Source: JAKQDH01 sp029558835 (GTDB lineage Bacteria; Planctomycetota; Phycisphaerae; UBA1845). From it: DNA of 64,000 nt. Numbering within the stretch: the stretch's first letter is position 1; the number at the start of each line of letters is the position of its first letter. This document shows positions 24,973-34,044 of this stretch, in pieces. Both the position numbers and the translations under genes were made by a program. The notes below the pieces were generated by a model. The model searched no databases, had not been told where the DNA came from, and saw only the letters and a list, made by a program, of their open reading frames with translations. Location: assembly GCA_035356615.1 (NCBI GenBank), contig DAOQSN010000001.1, forward strand, positions 124,001 through 188,000. The letters run 5' to 3'.

Positions 24973-26564
24973 CCCGTCAAGTCAAGGAAGACAGTGCCAT
25001 GGTCCCCTGCCGGCAGACCCGTCGGGGTCTGCTCCTGGGTCTGGTCGCGGTCGGGGTGCTTGCCGGCGGGGTGGTAATTCCCGCCGTCGCGCAGCCGGCT
25101 GCGGCGTCGGGGGCGCCGCCGTTTGTGACCTCGGTGAAGGCGGTTTCGGGCGAGCACCAGCGGGTGCAGGTGCCGCTGAACCGGTCCGTCATCGTGCAGA
25201 CGTCGGTCGAGATCAGCCAGGTCAACGTCATCGCGGATGAGGTCGCGGACGTGCAGGCGGTCAGTCCCCGGGAACTGCTGGTGACGGGCAAGAGCTACGG
25301 CCTGACGAGCATCCTGCTGTGGGGAGCGGGTGGTCAGCAGTACACGCTCGAAGTGGCGGTGGAACTGGACCTCGAGGCGCTCAACGAGGCGCTACGCGTG
25401 GTGGACCCCCAGTCGGATGTGCAGGCGCGCTCGGTGCTGGGCAACGTGCTGCTGACCGGGACGGTCAGCGGGGCGGAGCGTGCCCAGCGAATGGTGGAAA
25501 TCGCCCGGCTGTTTGCGCCACGCAGCGGATCGGGCAAACCGCTGACCATCCAGAACCAGATGGACGTGGCCGGCGAACAGCAGGTGCTGTTGCGCTGCGT
25601 GGTGGCGGAGGTGAACCGGACGGCGGTGCGTCAGCTCGGAGTCAACGGGTTCCTGGCGGGCCAGAACGTCCGCGACATGTTCCTGATCAACCAGCTCGGC
25701 GGGATCAACCCCAGTTCGATCGGGGCGGCGGGGGGCACGCCGGTGACCCAGAAGATCCCGTTCCTGACGGGGGAAGACGGCATTTTCAACTCGTCCGCCC
25801 CCACCCTGACGCTGGGTTTCCCGCGCGTGCAGATGGAGCTGTTCATCCAGGCGTTGTCGGACAACGGGCTTCTGCAAGTGCTGGCGGAGCCGAACCTGGT
25901 GGCCATCAGCGGGGAAACGGCGAGCTTCCTGGCGGGCGGGGAATTCCCGATCCCGGTGCCGCAGGGCAATCAACAAGTGACCATCGAGTTCCGTCAGTTC
26001 GGGGTGCGCCTGAACTTCACGCCGGTGGTGCGGGCCCAGCAGGCGATCCGGCTGCGCGTGGCACCGGAGGTGTCGGAGCTGGATTACTCAACGGGCGTGC
26101 AGATTGAAGGATACGTCGTGCCCGGGCTGCGTTCGCGGTCGGCGGAGACGACGATCGAGATGGGCAGCGGGCAGACACTGGCGATCGCCGGTCTGCTCAG
26201 CGAGCAGGTGCGGGGACTTTCCAGCCGAGTGCCGGGGCTGGGCGAACTGCCGGTACTGGGCGCCCTGTTTCGGTCGGTGGAGTTTCGGCGTTCGCTGACG
26301 GAGTTGGTGATCTTCGTGACACCGGAAGTGGTAGCCCCGCTGGATCCGCAGCAGGTGGTGCCGGTGCCGGGTGAGGACGTGGCGCCGCCGACGCCGATGC
26401 AGCTTTACGCGTTGGGTTGGCTGGAAGACCCGCGGGGTCGAGAGCCGGCGCGGCCGGGCGCGGCAAAGGACGCCGCCGAGCGTGCCGTGCTGGAATCGGA
26501 GCCGAGTAATCTGTCCGTCCACGGTCCGTGGGGACACACCACGGGGGAGGACCGACAGCAGTAA
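24969..26564 (+). CDS. cpaC: Tad secretin (CpaC/RcpA)
   Basis: 531 residues, ATG overlapping cpaB by four bases. Signal peptide, then an N-terminal pilus-type N domain (about 55-135: VPLNRSVIVQTSVEISQVNVI; SYGLTSILLWG). A BON-like segment follows, then the secretin core (about 250-460) with VPQGNQQVTIEFRQFGVRL and the ending LPVLGALFRSVEFRRSLTEL-V-IFVTPEVV, as in type II/Tad secretins. It forms the outer-membrane ring for the Flp pilus. The C-terminal tail of about 70 residues is variable. Confidence 0.93.
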   Translation: MTRQVKEDSAMVPCRQTRRGLLLGLVAVGVLAGGVVIPAVAQPAAASGAPPFVTSVKAVSGEHQRVQVPLNRSVIVQTSVEISQVNVIADEVADVQAVSPRELLVTGKSYGLTSILLWGAGGQQYTLEVAVELDLEALNEALRVVDPQSDVQARSVLGNVLLTGTVSGAERAQRMVEIARLFAPRSGSGKPLTIQNQMDVAGEQQVLLRCVVAEVNRTAVRQLGVNGFLAGQNVRDMFLINQLGGINPSSIGAAGGTPVTQKIPFLTGEDGIFNSSAPTLTLGFPRVQMELFIQALSDNGLLQVLAEPNLVAISGETASFLAGGEFPIPVPQGNQQVTIEFRQFGVRLNFTPVVRAQQAIRLRVAPEVSELDYSTGVQIEGYVVPGLRSRSAETTIEMGSGQTLAIAGLLSEQVRGLSSRVPGLGELPVLGALFRSVEFRRSLTELVIFVTPEVVAPLDPQQVVPVPGEDVAPPTPMQLYALGWLEDPRGREPARPGAAKDAAERAVLESEPSNLSVHGPWGHTTGEDRQQ

Positions 26565-26662
26565 GGGGAATAAGGAGCGCACAACCGCCCCCCGGAGGCG
26601 AACGGCGCGATTGACAGACCGGACCTGCATACAGGTCACAGACTCTTGGGAGGGTGAAAGAG

Positions 26663-28807
26663 ATGATGGCTAAACGTTTTCGTGCGCCCCGCCCTGCGCG
26701 CCGCAAGGCGGTGGTCGCGGTCCAGGTGGCGGTGTCCCTGGTCGCCCTGATAGGGTTCGTCGCCCTGACGGTCGACCTGGGGTACGTCTACAACACGCGG
26801 AGCGACTTGCAGCGGACGGCGGATGCGGCCGCCCTCGCTGCGGCCGCCCGGCTCGCCGACTTCGCCTACGGCGATCCTATCGAACTGGCCCGGGCCGAAG
26901 CCCAGCGGGTGGTGCAGGCGAACGCCGTTATGGGGAAGAGCCTCAGCATCAGCCCCACGGCGGACGTCACGTTCTATCGGGCCAACTACGACGCCGAGGC
27001 CAACGTCTACGAACTGACGGAAACGGAGACGCAACCCGATGCGGTGCGGGTGCGCATCCGGATGGGCAACGGCTCGGGCGGTCTGTGGAACGAGGAAGGC
27101 GAGGACGGTGACGACTCCCCGAACGGGCCGGTCGAGCTGATGTTCGCGCGGGTCTTCGGCCTCGAACAGAAGGACATGGCGGCCGAGGGGACGGCGGTCA
27201 TGGTGCCGCGGGACATCGCCATCGTGGCGGACCTGTCGGGCTCCCACACGGACGACAGCGAGTTCGCCCACTACAAGCTGACCAACATCAACATCTTTGA
27301 TGTCTGGGCGGCGTTTCCGGACCCCGACCGTGTTACCACCCGGTCCGATGGGCTTGGGTTCACGTCAGTTGTCAACGTAACGAACAACGGGGACGGGACC
27401 TCGACGGTCTCGATCGACCTGACCAGCGACGGTTCGGGCGCTACGCCGGCGTTAAGCCATCTGACGTTGGGGCTGCCGGAGGCGGCCTGGGCGATGGCGC
27501 TGGCGACGGCCTCCAGCGGCGGGGGCTATCCGGTGGAGACCGGCAACGACCCGACCACGGGGGTCGCCGGGCTGAAGTTCGACGAAACCAGCCTGGGCGA
27601 CGATGGGCAGGTGCAAACGGAGAGCTTCGGCTTCACAATCTCCAACGATTACCTGGCACAGATGACGGTGGCGACCAAGGCGGGTGCGCAATCCGCGAAC
27701 GTCGTGCATTCCCTGCGCCCCGGACCGGCGTGGGGATACATGAGCGAGTGGGGCACCTACGCGGTCACCTCGGGCTACAGCCCCTCCGCGGACGCGGGGC
27801 TGTGGTACCTGCCCTACAATGCGAACTGGAGCAACGCGACCCTGGAGGCACTGTGGTACGCGCAGGGCTACAACTACGCCGAAGTGCAGGCCCTGAAGAG
27901 CAAGTCGTATGACGCCAGCGGCTCCTGGCCGTACCGCACCGCGGTCGCCCTGGGGCTGGCGTACTGGAATAGCGGCATCTCCGGCGGGCTCTGGCAGAAA
28001 CGCGGCGCCCCGGCGGGCAACGGCAACACGGCCGTGGGGAGCAACGAGCTGGAGTGGTTCGAGACGTTCGGCACGCGTTCGGCGACCGCGTCGCGCGACA
28101 TCTTCCTGGACTACATCAACAACTACATGAAACTGACGTCGACCAGCCTGTACAGCGCCAACTCTTCGTTCCGGTACCGGTTCGGGATCAAGACGTTCAT
28201 CAACTACCTGATGGAGAAGCGCCCGGAGAACAGCAACACGCCGGAGCTGGCGAACACGCCCGAGCAGCCGATGCAGGCGGTGAAGGACGCCGTGCAGTTC
28301 ATGGTCGAGCTCATCGACGGGCTGGACAGCGAGGACCAGGTATCGCTGGAGGTCTACGGCACGATCGGGCGGCACGAACGCGACCTGACGCTGGACGTGC
28401 TGTCCATCGGAACGCGGATGCAGCAGCTCCAGGCGGGTCACTACGACAGTTACACCAACATCGGCGATGGCATCTACCGGGCGATCGAGGAGCTCCGCAG
28501 CACGCGGGCCCGCGGTGCGTCCCGTAAGATCATCGTGCTGCTGACGGACGGGAACGCGAACCGCCCAACCGGGGTGAACGCCGCCCAGTACGCCCGCGAC
28601 GCGGCGCAGGCGGCGGCCGATCAGGGTTATCGGATCTTCGCGGTCAGCGTCGGGGCGGACTCCGATCAGGCCTTGATGGAAGACATAGCCGATATTGGAC
28701 ATGGCGAGCACTTCCATGCGGGAGGCTCGATTGAGCAGTACAGTGCCCAGTTGGCGGCGATCTTCCAGCGTCTGGGAGGTCAGCGACCGGTGGAACTGAT
28801 CCGGTAG
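26663..28807 (+). CDS. tadG: TadG-like protein with von Willebrand A domain
   Basis: 714 residues. ATG 26663 has GGGAGG 9 nt upstream; a GTG at 26654 directly abuts that site and is less likely. The TadE/G helix is AVVAVQVAVSLVALIGFVAL (about 16-36), followed by TVDLGYVYNTRSDLQRTADAAALAAA, the classic TadG start. The VWA metal site is split: DLSGS at about 190-194, while the matching Thr (TNIGDG, about 598) and Asp (LLTDGNAN, about 629) come some 400 residues later. Roughly 330 residues therefore seem inserted into the VWA fold. It is probably a surface or pilus-tip protein. Confidence 0.85.
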   Translation: MMAKRFRAPRPARRKAVVAVQVAVSLVALIGFVALTVDLGYVYNTRSDLQRTADAAALAAAARLADFAYGDPIELARAEAQRVVQANAVMGKSLSISPTADVTFYRANYDAEANVYELTETETQPDAVRVRIRMGNGSGGLWNEEGEDGDDSPNGPVELMFARVFGLEQKDMAAEGTAVMVPRDIAIVADLSGSHTDDSEFAHYKLTNINIFDVWAAFPDPDRVTTRSDGLGFTSVVNVTNNGDGTSTVSIDLTSDGSGATPALSHLTLGLPEAAWAMALATASSGGGYPVETGNDPTTGVAGLKFDETSLGDDGQVQTESFGFTISNDYLAQMTVATKAGAQSANVVHSLRPGPAWGYMSEWGTYAVTSGYSPSADAGLWYLPYNANWSNATLEALWYAQGYNYAEVQALKSKSYDASGSWPYRTAVALGLAYWNSGISGGLWQKRGAPAGNGNTAVGSNELEWFETFGTRSATASRDIFLDYINNYMKLTSTSLYSANSSFRYRFGIKTFINYLMEKRPENSNTPELANTPEQPMQAVKDAVQFMVELIDGLDSEDQVSLEVYGTIGRHERDLTLDVLSIGTRMQQLQAGHYDSYTNIGDGIYRAIEELRSTRARGASRKIIVLLTDGNANRPTGVNAAQYARDAAQAAADQGYRIFAVSVGADSDQALMEDIADIGHGEHFHAGGSIEQYSAQLAAIFQRLGGQRPVELIR

Positions 28808-28851
28808 CGGGCCGTCCGGGGGGACGTGCGCCGACCAACTGTGCGGAGACA

Positions 28852-28891
28852 GCCTGCCGCCGGTGGACACCTTGCGCCGCCGGCGGCAGGC
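28852..28891 (+). terminator. Hairpin between tadG and cpaE
   Basis: A perfect 12-bp stem, GCCTGCCGCCGG (28852-28863) with CCGGCGGCAGGC (28880-28891), with a 16-nt loop and no T tail. It lies in the 122-bp gap before cpaE. Confidence 0.45.
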
Positions 28892-28929
28892 CACTTGCTC
28901 CCCCTGCCGCGGGAGTGCGCACAAGAGCC

Positions 28930-30126
28930 ATGGGGCGCAACGTCCGCTTCATCATCCTCAATTCCGACGAGCAGTTCGGGCGGGAGCTGCGCGCGCTGCT
29001 GTTGAGCTTCGACGGGGTGAAGATCGTTGCCGAGGTGGACGAACCCGCCCTGCTGCATCAGACGGTGCGTCAGTGTCAGGTGGACATCCTCATTGTCCAC
29101 CTGGATCCGACGCCCGAAACCATCCTGCCCGTGGCCGGGGAAATCGCGGCCGCAGAGCGGAACCTGGCGGTCTTCGCGGTTTCTTCCTCCACGGACGGAC
29201 AACTGATCCTCAATGTCCTGCGCAAGGGGCTGCGGGAGTTCCTGCCCCGCCCGATCGACCCGAAAACGCTCGGCGAGGCCATCGACCGCGTGGTCGCCCA
29301 GCAGGGCGAGCACGTCAAGCAGGGTCGGCTGATTACCGTGCTGGGGGCCGCGGGCGGCGTAGGCGCGACGTTCCTGGCGACCAACCTGGCCGTGGAGCTG
29401 CGGCAGCTTGCCGCGGGGGCGGTGGCGGTGGTGGACATGGACTACCGCTTCGGCCAGGTGGCGACGCTGCTGGACGTGGAAGTGAAATACACGCTGGCGG
29501 ACCTGTGTCATTCGCCGGAGGCGTTGGAGGCGGCCGTCCTGCAGCGGGCGCTGGAGAAGCACTCCAGCGGCGTGCACGTGCTCTCCCGCCCGTCGCACTT
29601 CGCCCAGGCGGACACGATGACGGCGTCGGCGTGCGTGGCGTTGCTGTCGGGGTTGCTGCAATTCAACGAGTACGTGGTGACGGACGGGCCCAACCGGTTT
29701 GACCTGACGGCCAAGAGCGTGCTGGATTTCTCGGACGTTACGTTGCTGGTGGTGCAGTTGCTGGTGCCGCCGGTGCGCAACGCCCTGCGGATCATCGAGG
29801 GGTTGCGCGAGGCGGGGTTCGGTCGGGAACGGCTGCGGCTGGTGTGCAACCGGGCGGGGCGTGAATCGGGGCACCTGTCGCTCCAGGACGTCGAGTCCAC
29901 GCTGGGCCTGGAGGCGTCGGTCGTCATCCCGGATGACTGGGCGACGGTGAGCGGGGCGATCAACCTCGGTGAGCCACTGCTGGAACATGGTCCGAGAAGC
30001 AAGGTACGGGCGGCGATTCAGGAACTCGCCCAGCGGCTACACAATCCTCAGGGCCCTTCCGATGAAAAGAAGAAGGAAGAGGCGGGCAAGGGGAGCCTGC
30101 TGAACAAGATCTTCTCGCGGGCGTAG
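28930..30126 (+). CDS. cpaE: TadZ/CpaE-type localisation ATPase
   Basis: 398 residues from ATG 28930; in-frame GTG 28915 is possible. The N-terminal half is a receiver-like domain (FIILNSDEQFGRELRALLL; VDILIVHLDPTPE; GLREFLPRPID). The second half is a MinD/ParA-like ATPase with the deviant P-loop GAAGGVGATFLATNLA and VVDMDYRFGQVATLLD. The Lys and Ser/Thr of the usual P-loop are replaced (GGVGAT), so nucleotide use may be altered, as in several TadZ proteins. It directs the pilus machine to its site in the cell. Confidence 0.9.
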   Translation: MGRNVRFIILNSDEQFGRELRALLLSFDGVKIVAEVDEPALLHQTVRQCQVDILIVHLDPTPETILPVAGEIAAAERNLAVFAVSSSTDGQLILNVLRKGLREFLPRPIDPKTLGEAIDRVVAQQGEHVKQGRLITVLGAAGGVGATFLATNLAVELRQLAAGAVAVVDMDYRFGQVATLLDVEVKYTLADLCHSPEALEAAVLQRALEKHSSGVHVLSRPSHFAQADTMTASACVALLSGLLQFNEYVVTDGPNRFDLTAKSVLDFSDVTLLVVQLLVPPVRNALRIIEGLREAGFGRERLRLVCNRAGRESGHLSLQDVESTLGLEASVVIPDDWATVSGAINLGEPLLEHGPRSKVRAAIQELAQRLHNPQGPSDEKKKEEAGKGSLLNKIFSRA

Positions 30127-30229
30127 GCCCGCGGCGAGGTCCTGCGCTCCCCGGCTGCCTGTCGCTCGCGCGGGCCGGCCGTCACCCCGGGCGAGCACTC
30201 TGCGGTTCTGGACGGCGCCTGGGCGAACG

Positions 30230-31720
30230 ATGTTTGGCAGACGCTCCAGCACAGCTCCACCTACTCCGCCGCCCGCGGCGGCCCCCGCCGCGGCGGTCAA
30301 GCCCGCGGCAGTGCGACCCCCGGCGGCCGCGGGGCCCGCGCCGGCCGCCGGCGCCGTGCCCAAGCCCCCGCCGGCGGCGAAGCCCGCCGCCGGACACGGG
30401 CCTGCGCCCGGCAAACCCCGCGTCACGGAGGAGAAGACCGAGCAGTTCAACCTGCTCAAGGTGCGTCTGCACCGCAACCTGATCAACCAGTTGGACCTCA
30501 CGCGCCTGGTGGGCGATGACGAGTCCCTGCGGGAGCAGGTGCGGGAGCTGGTGTCGCAACTGGCGGACCGCGAGAACACGCTGCTGAGCTTTAACGAGCG
30601 CCAGCGTCTGATCGACGAGGTGCTCAACGAGACGTTCGGCCTAGGCCCGCTGGAGGTGCTGCTGTCCGACCAGAGCATCAGTGATATTCTGGTAAACGGT
30701 CCCAAGCATATCTACGTGGAACGGAAGGGTCGGCTCGAGCTCACGGAGATTGCCTTTCGGGACAACGCCCACCTGATGCACGTCATCGACAAGATCGTCA
30801 GTGCCGTGGGTCGGCGGTGCGACGAGAACCAGCCGCTGGTGGACGCGCGCCTGGCCGACGGCAGCCGTGTGAACGCCGTGATTCCGCCGCTGGCCCTGGA
30901 CGGCGCCAGCGTGTCGATCCGTCGTTTCGGCGCGGACCCGCTCACCTGGGATGACTACGTTCGGTTCAAGTCGGTCACGCCGGAGATGCGCGACTTCCTG
31001 GAGGCGTGCGTGAAGTCACGCCTGAACTGCGTGGTGGTCGGGGGGACCGGCTCGGGCAAGACGACGCTGCTGAACAACCTCTCGTCGTTCATCCCGTCCG
31101 ACGAGCGGATCGTGACCATCGAGGACGCCGCGGAGTTGCGGCTGCGCCAGCCGCACATCGTCCGCCTGGAGAGCCGCCCGGCCAACATCGAGGGCAAAGG
31201 GCGCATCACCATCCGCGAGTTGCTCATCAACAGCCTGCGGATGCGTCCCGACCGTATCGTCGTCGGCGAGTGCCGCGGCGCCGAGACCCTGGACATGCTG
31301 CAGGCGATGAACACCGGGCATGACGGGTCGCTCACCACGATTCACGCGAACAGCGCCCGCGACGCAGTCGCTCGTCTGGAGACCATGGTGATGATGGCCG
31401 GCTTTGATCTGCCCGTCAAAGCCATTCGGCAGCAGATCGCCTCGGCCGTCAACGTCCTCGTGCAGGCGAGCCGGCTGACCGGCGGGCCGCGCAAGATCAT
31501 CAGTGTGACCGAGATCACCGGCATGGAAGGTGACATCATCACGATGCAGGACATCTTCCAGTTTGAGCAGGTCGGCATTTCGTCGGCGGGTAAGGCGTAT
31601 GGTCGTTTCGTGGCGACGGGGTTGCGACCCCAATGCCTAGACCGGCTGGAGTCCTGCGGGTGCGCGCTGGATCCCGGTCTCTTCCAGCGCCAGGTCCTGT
31701 TGGAGGATGAGGGCGCCTGA
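30230..31720 (+). CDS. cpaF: Tad secretion ATPase (TadA/CpaF)
   Basis: 496 residues. The first 65 are Pro/Ala-rich and probably disordered. The CpaF core follows: Walker A GGTGSGKTT (271-279), the Asp box (IVTIEDAAELRL), Walker B-like RPDRIVVGECRG and the His box (GHDGSLTTIHANS). It powers Flp pilus assembly as a hexamer at the inner membrane, together with TadB and TadC encoded next. Confidence 0.95.
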   Translation: MFGRRSSTAPPTPPPAAAPAAAVKPAAVRPPAAAGPAPAAGAVPKPPPAAKPAAGHGPAPGKPRVTEEKTEQFNLLKVRLHRNLINQLDLTRLVGDDESLREQVRELVSQLADRENTLLSFNERQRLIDEVLNETFGLGPLEVLLSDQSISDILVNGPKHIYVERKGRLELTEIAFRDNAHLMHVIDKIVSAVGRRCDENQPLVDARLADGSRVNAVIPPLALDGASVSIRRFGADPLTWDDYVRFKSVTPEMRDFLEACVKSRLNCVVVGGTGSGKTTLLNNLSSFIPSDERIVTIEDAAELRLRQPHIVRLESRPANIEGKGRITIRELLINSLRMRPDRIVVGECRGAETLDMLQAMNTGHDGSLTTIHANSARDAVARLETMVMMAGFDLPVKAIRQQIASAVNVLVQASRLTGGPRKIISVTEITGMEGDIITMQDIFQFEQVGISSAGKAYGRFVATGLRPQCLDRLESCGCALDPGLFQRQVLLEDEGA

Positions 31721-31744
31721 CGCAGGGCGCCGGGGAACCCGGTT

Positions 31745-32764
31745 ATGAACAGCTCCCTCGATCCAGTCAGCGCGCTGCCGGTCCTGGCAGCCACGCAGGA
31801 CGTGCTGTTCCTGGTACTGCCCGTGCTGGGGTCGATCATGCTCAGCTACGGGCTCTATCAGGTCATCGTCGAGACGCGGGCCGCCAAGCACCGCAAGCTG
31901 CAGGACCGGCTGCGCGGGGAAAGCTCCAGCCGGAACGAAAAGGTCACGCAGAATATCCTCAAGCGCGGGGCGATGGGGCAGGAGCGGGGCCTGGCCGACC
32001 AGGTGCTGGGCAGACTCAGCTTCATGCCCAAGCTGCAGACCATGCTGGACCAGGCGGACATCGCCTGGTCGGCGTCGCAGATGATGGTGAACCTGATGGG
32101 GCTCGCCCTGCTGGTCATGCTGGCGGTGGCGGTTCTCCAGCAGAACGTGCTGGCCGCCGTGGGCTGCGGGGCTGCCATCGTGTTTGCCCCCCTGATCGTC
32201 ATCAACTTCAAACGCAAGCGGCGCATCAGCAAGTTGACCAACCAGCTTCCGGACGTGTTCGAGCTGATGGGCCAGGCGTTGCGCGCGGGGCACTCGCTGG
32301 CCAGCGCCATTCAGCTTGTACAGGAGCAGTTGCCCCCCCCGGTCGCCACCGAGTTCGCGCTGATCTACCAGCAGCAGAACCTGGGCATGAAGATCGAGGA
32401 TGCCCTGCTGGAAATGGCGCATCGCGTGGACTCCCTGGACGTGCGGTTCTTCGTCACCGCGGTACTGATCCAGCGGCAGACGGGCGGCGACCTGGCCGAG
32501 GTGCTCGACAAGATCGGCGGGCTCATCCGGCAGCGCATCGAACTGGTGGGCCTGGTGCGCGGGCTCACCGGTGAAGGCCGGCTCTCCGGGTGGGTGTTGT
32601 TCGGACTGCCGTTCGTCGTGTTCGGGGCCATCTGGACGCTGAACCAGAACTACGCCCGCACGCTGCTGGAAGAACCGGCGGGCAAAACGCTGCTGATGAT
32701 CGCCGGCGGCATGCAGTTGATGGGGCTGGCGATGATCCGCTGGATCGTCAACATTAAGATCTAA
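31745..32764 (+). CDS. tadB: Tad inner-membrane protein TadB
   Basis: 339 residues with N-terminal and C-terminal membrane helices and a type II secretion F domain (about 170-295: LPDVFELMGQALRAGHSLASAI, LALIYQQQNLGM-like segment, VRFFVTAVLIQRQTGGDLAEVL). It forms the inner-membrane platform with TadC and is driven by CpaF. It starts 24 bp after cpaF. Confidence 0.93.
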   Translation: MNSSLDPVSALPVLAATQDVLFLVLPVLGSIMLSYGLYQVIVETRAAKHRKLQDRLRGESSSRNEKVTQNILKRGAMGQERGLADQVLGRLSFMPKLQTMLDQADIAWSASQMMVNLMGLALLVMLAVAVLQQNVLAAVGCGAAIVFAPLIVINFKRKRRISKLTNQLPDVFELMGQALRAGHSLASAIQLVQEQLPPPVATEFALIYQQQNLGMKIEDALLEMAHRVDSLDVRFFVTAVLIQRQTGGDLAEVLDKIGGLIRQRIELVGLVRGLTGEGRLSGWVLFGLPFVVFGAIWTLNQNYARTLLEEPAGKTLLMIAGGMQLMGLAMIRWIVNIKI

Positions 32765-32805
32765 CCCGGGCGACGGCCCGCGACCCCGCCACAGGAGGTC
32801 GGCAC

Positions 32806-33735
32806 ATGCCCCTTCCGTTCATCGGTATCCTGGCCGTTACCAGCATGGCCATCATTGCGTACTCCCTCTGGCCCAAAAAGGCCGAGAAGGACGGCACCAT
32901 CCGGCGGCGCATGCGCGGGCAGAGCAGCCAGGCGCCGGCGACCCCGTTGGCCCGCACCCAGCGTGAGTCGATGGCCAAACGCTTCGTCAGCAGCGTGGCC
33001 CCGACCCTGATGCGCCCGGTCATGCTGAGCAAGCCGGAGGAGATGTCGAAGCTGCGTGTCCGCCTGGCGAACGCGGGGTACCGCGGGGACAACGTGGTAA
33101 CGCTGTTTCTGGCGAGCAAGACGATCGTGGCGGGCTCGGCCGCCCTGCTGGCGGCCCTGTATGCCTGGTCCAAGGGGCAGACGTTGGGCCAGGGAGTCGG
33201 CGCCGTGGTCTTCTGGGGGGCGCTGGGTTTCATGCTCCCCAACCTGTGGCTGAAGCTGGCGATTTCGTCGCGGGGGGAGAAAATCCGCGCCGGGTTGCCC
33301 GACACCCTCGACCTGATGGTGATTTCCGTCGAATCCGGGCTGGGGCTGGATGCGGCCATCCAACGCGTCGGCGACGAGATGCGCCACGTCCACCCGGTCG
33401 TTTCCGAGGAACTCCAGATCGTCACGCTGGAATCGCAGATGGGCATCCCGCGCTCGGAGGCCCTGGCCCACTTCGACGAGCGCAGCGGCATTCCCGAGGT
33501 CAAGTCGCTGGTGGCCATCGTCAACCAAGCGGAGCGTTTCGGCACCAGCATCGCCAAGGCGCTGCGCAATCAGTCCGACTCCCTGCGTACCAAGCGGCGT
33601 CAGAAGGCCGAGGAGCGCGCCCAGCAGACGGCCGTCAAACTCATGGTGCCGCTGATCCTGTTCATCTTCCCCGCCATCATGGTGGTGCTGGTCGGTCCGG
33701 CCGCCCTGCGCATGTACGAGAACCTGGCGAACTGA
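32806..33735 (+). CDS. tadC: Tad inner-membrane protein TadC
   Basis: 309 residues, again a T2SSF domain (about 160-285: LPDTLDLMVISVESGLGLDAAI; SLVAIVNQAERFGTSIAKAL) between membrane helices. AGGAGG precedes the ATG. It is the last gene of the tad locus; no tadD (TPR lipoprotein) follows. Confidence 0.93.
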   Translation: MPLPFIGILAVTSMAIIAYSLWPKKAEKDGTIRRRMRGQSSQAPATPLARTQRESMAKRFVSSVAPTLMRPVMLSKPEEMSKLRVRLANAGYRGDNVVTLFLASKTIVAGSAALLAALYAWSKGQTLGQGVGAVVFWGALGFMLPNLWLKLAISSRGEKIRAGLPDTLDLMVISVESGLGLDAAIQRVGDEMRHVHPVVSEELQIVTLESQMGIPRSEALAHFDERSGIPEVKSLVAIVNQAERFGTSIAKALRNQSDSLRTKRRQKAEERAQQTAVKLMVPLILFIFPAIMVVLVGPAALRMYENLAN

Positions 33736-34044
33736 GGCCGCCCCGGAGCGAGCGGCGGCAACTCCCGCATTCGTCCTCCCCGGCGCGGGTTCGCGACCCC
33801 TGTCCGCGACACCGAGCAAAACGCACGGTCCCCACACGCAATTGCCCCGTGTCGGGGGCATGCCTCTCCCACACGGCGTCGATCACGCTACAATGAAGGG
33901 TGGCAAGCCTCCGGCCGGGGAGAGTGACACCGGGGGCGGGGGCAGCCCAGTTGGCCGGCCCGGCGGGAAGGGTGTGTGGTGCGCGTCGTGTGGTATTGCA
34001 CCCTTCCCGGTAAGCTTGGAGCCAGTGCCTGGGAGAGATCACTG
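33736..34044. other. Intergenic region before cstA
   Basis: 309 bp. A weak stem GCCGC/GCGGC lies just after tadC (33738-33760). A -10-like TACAAT is at 33889-33894 without a convincing -35 box. Nothing else is seen. Confidence 0.5.

Noticed and set aside
33889..33894. TACAAT as a promoter for cstA
   Set aside because: Good -10 box, but the sequence 16-18 nt upstream matches the -35 consensus in only three of six bases.
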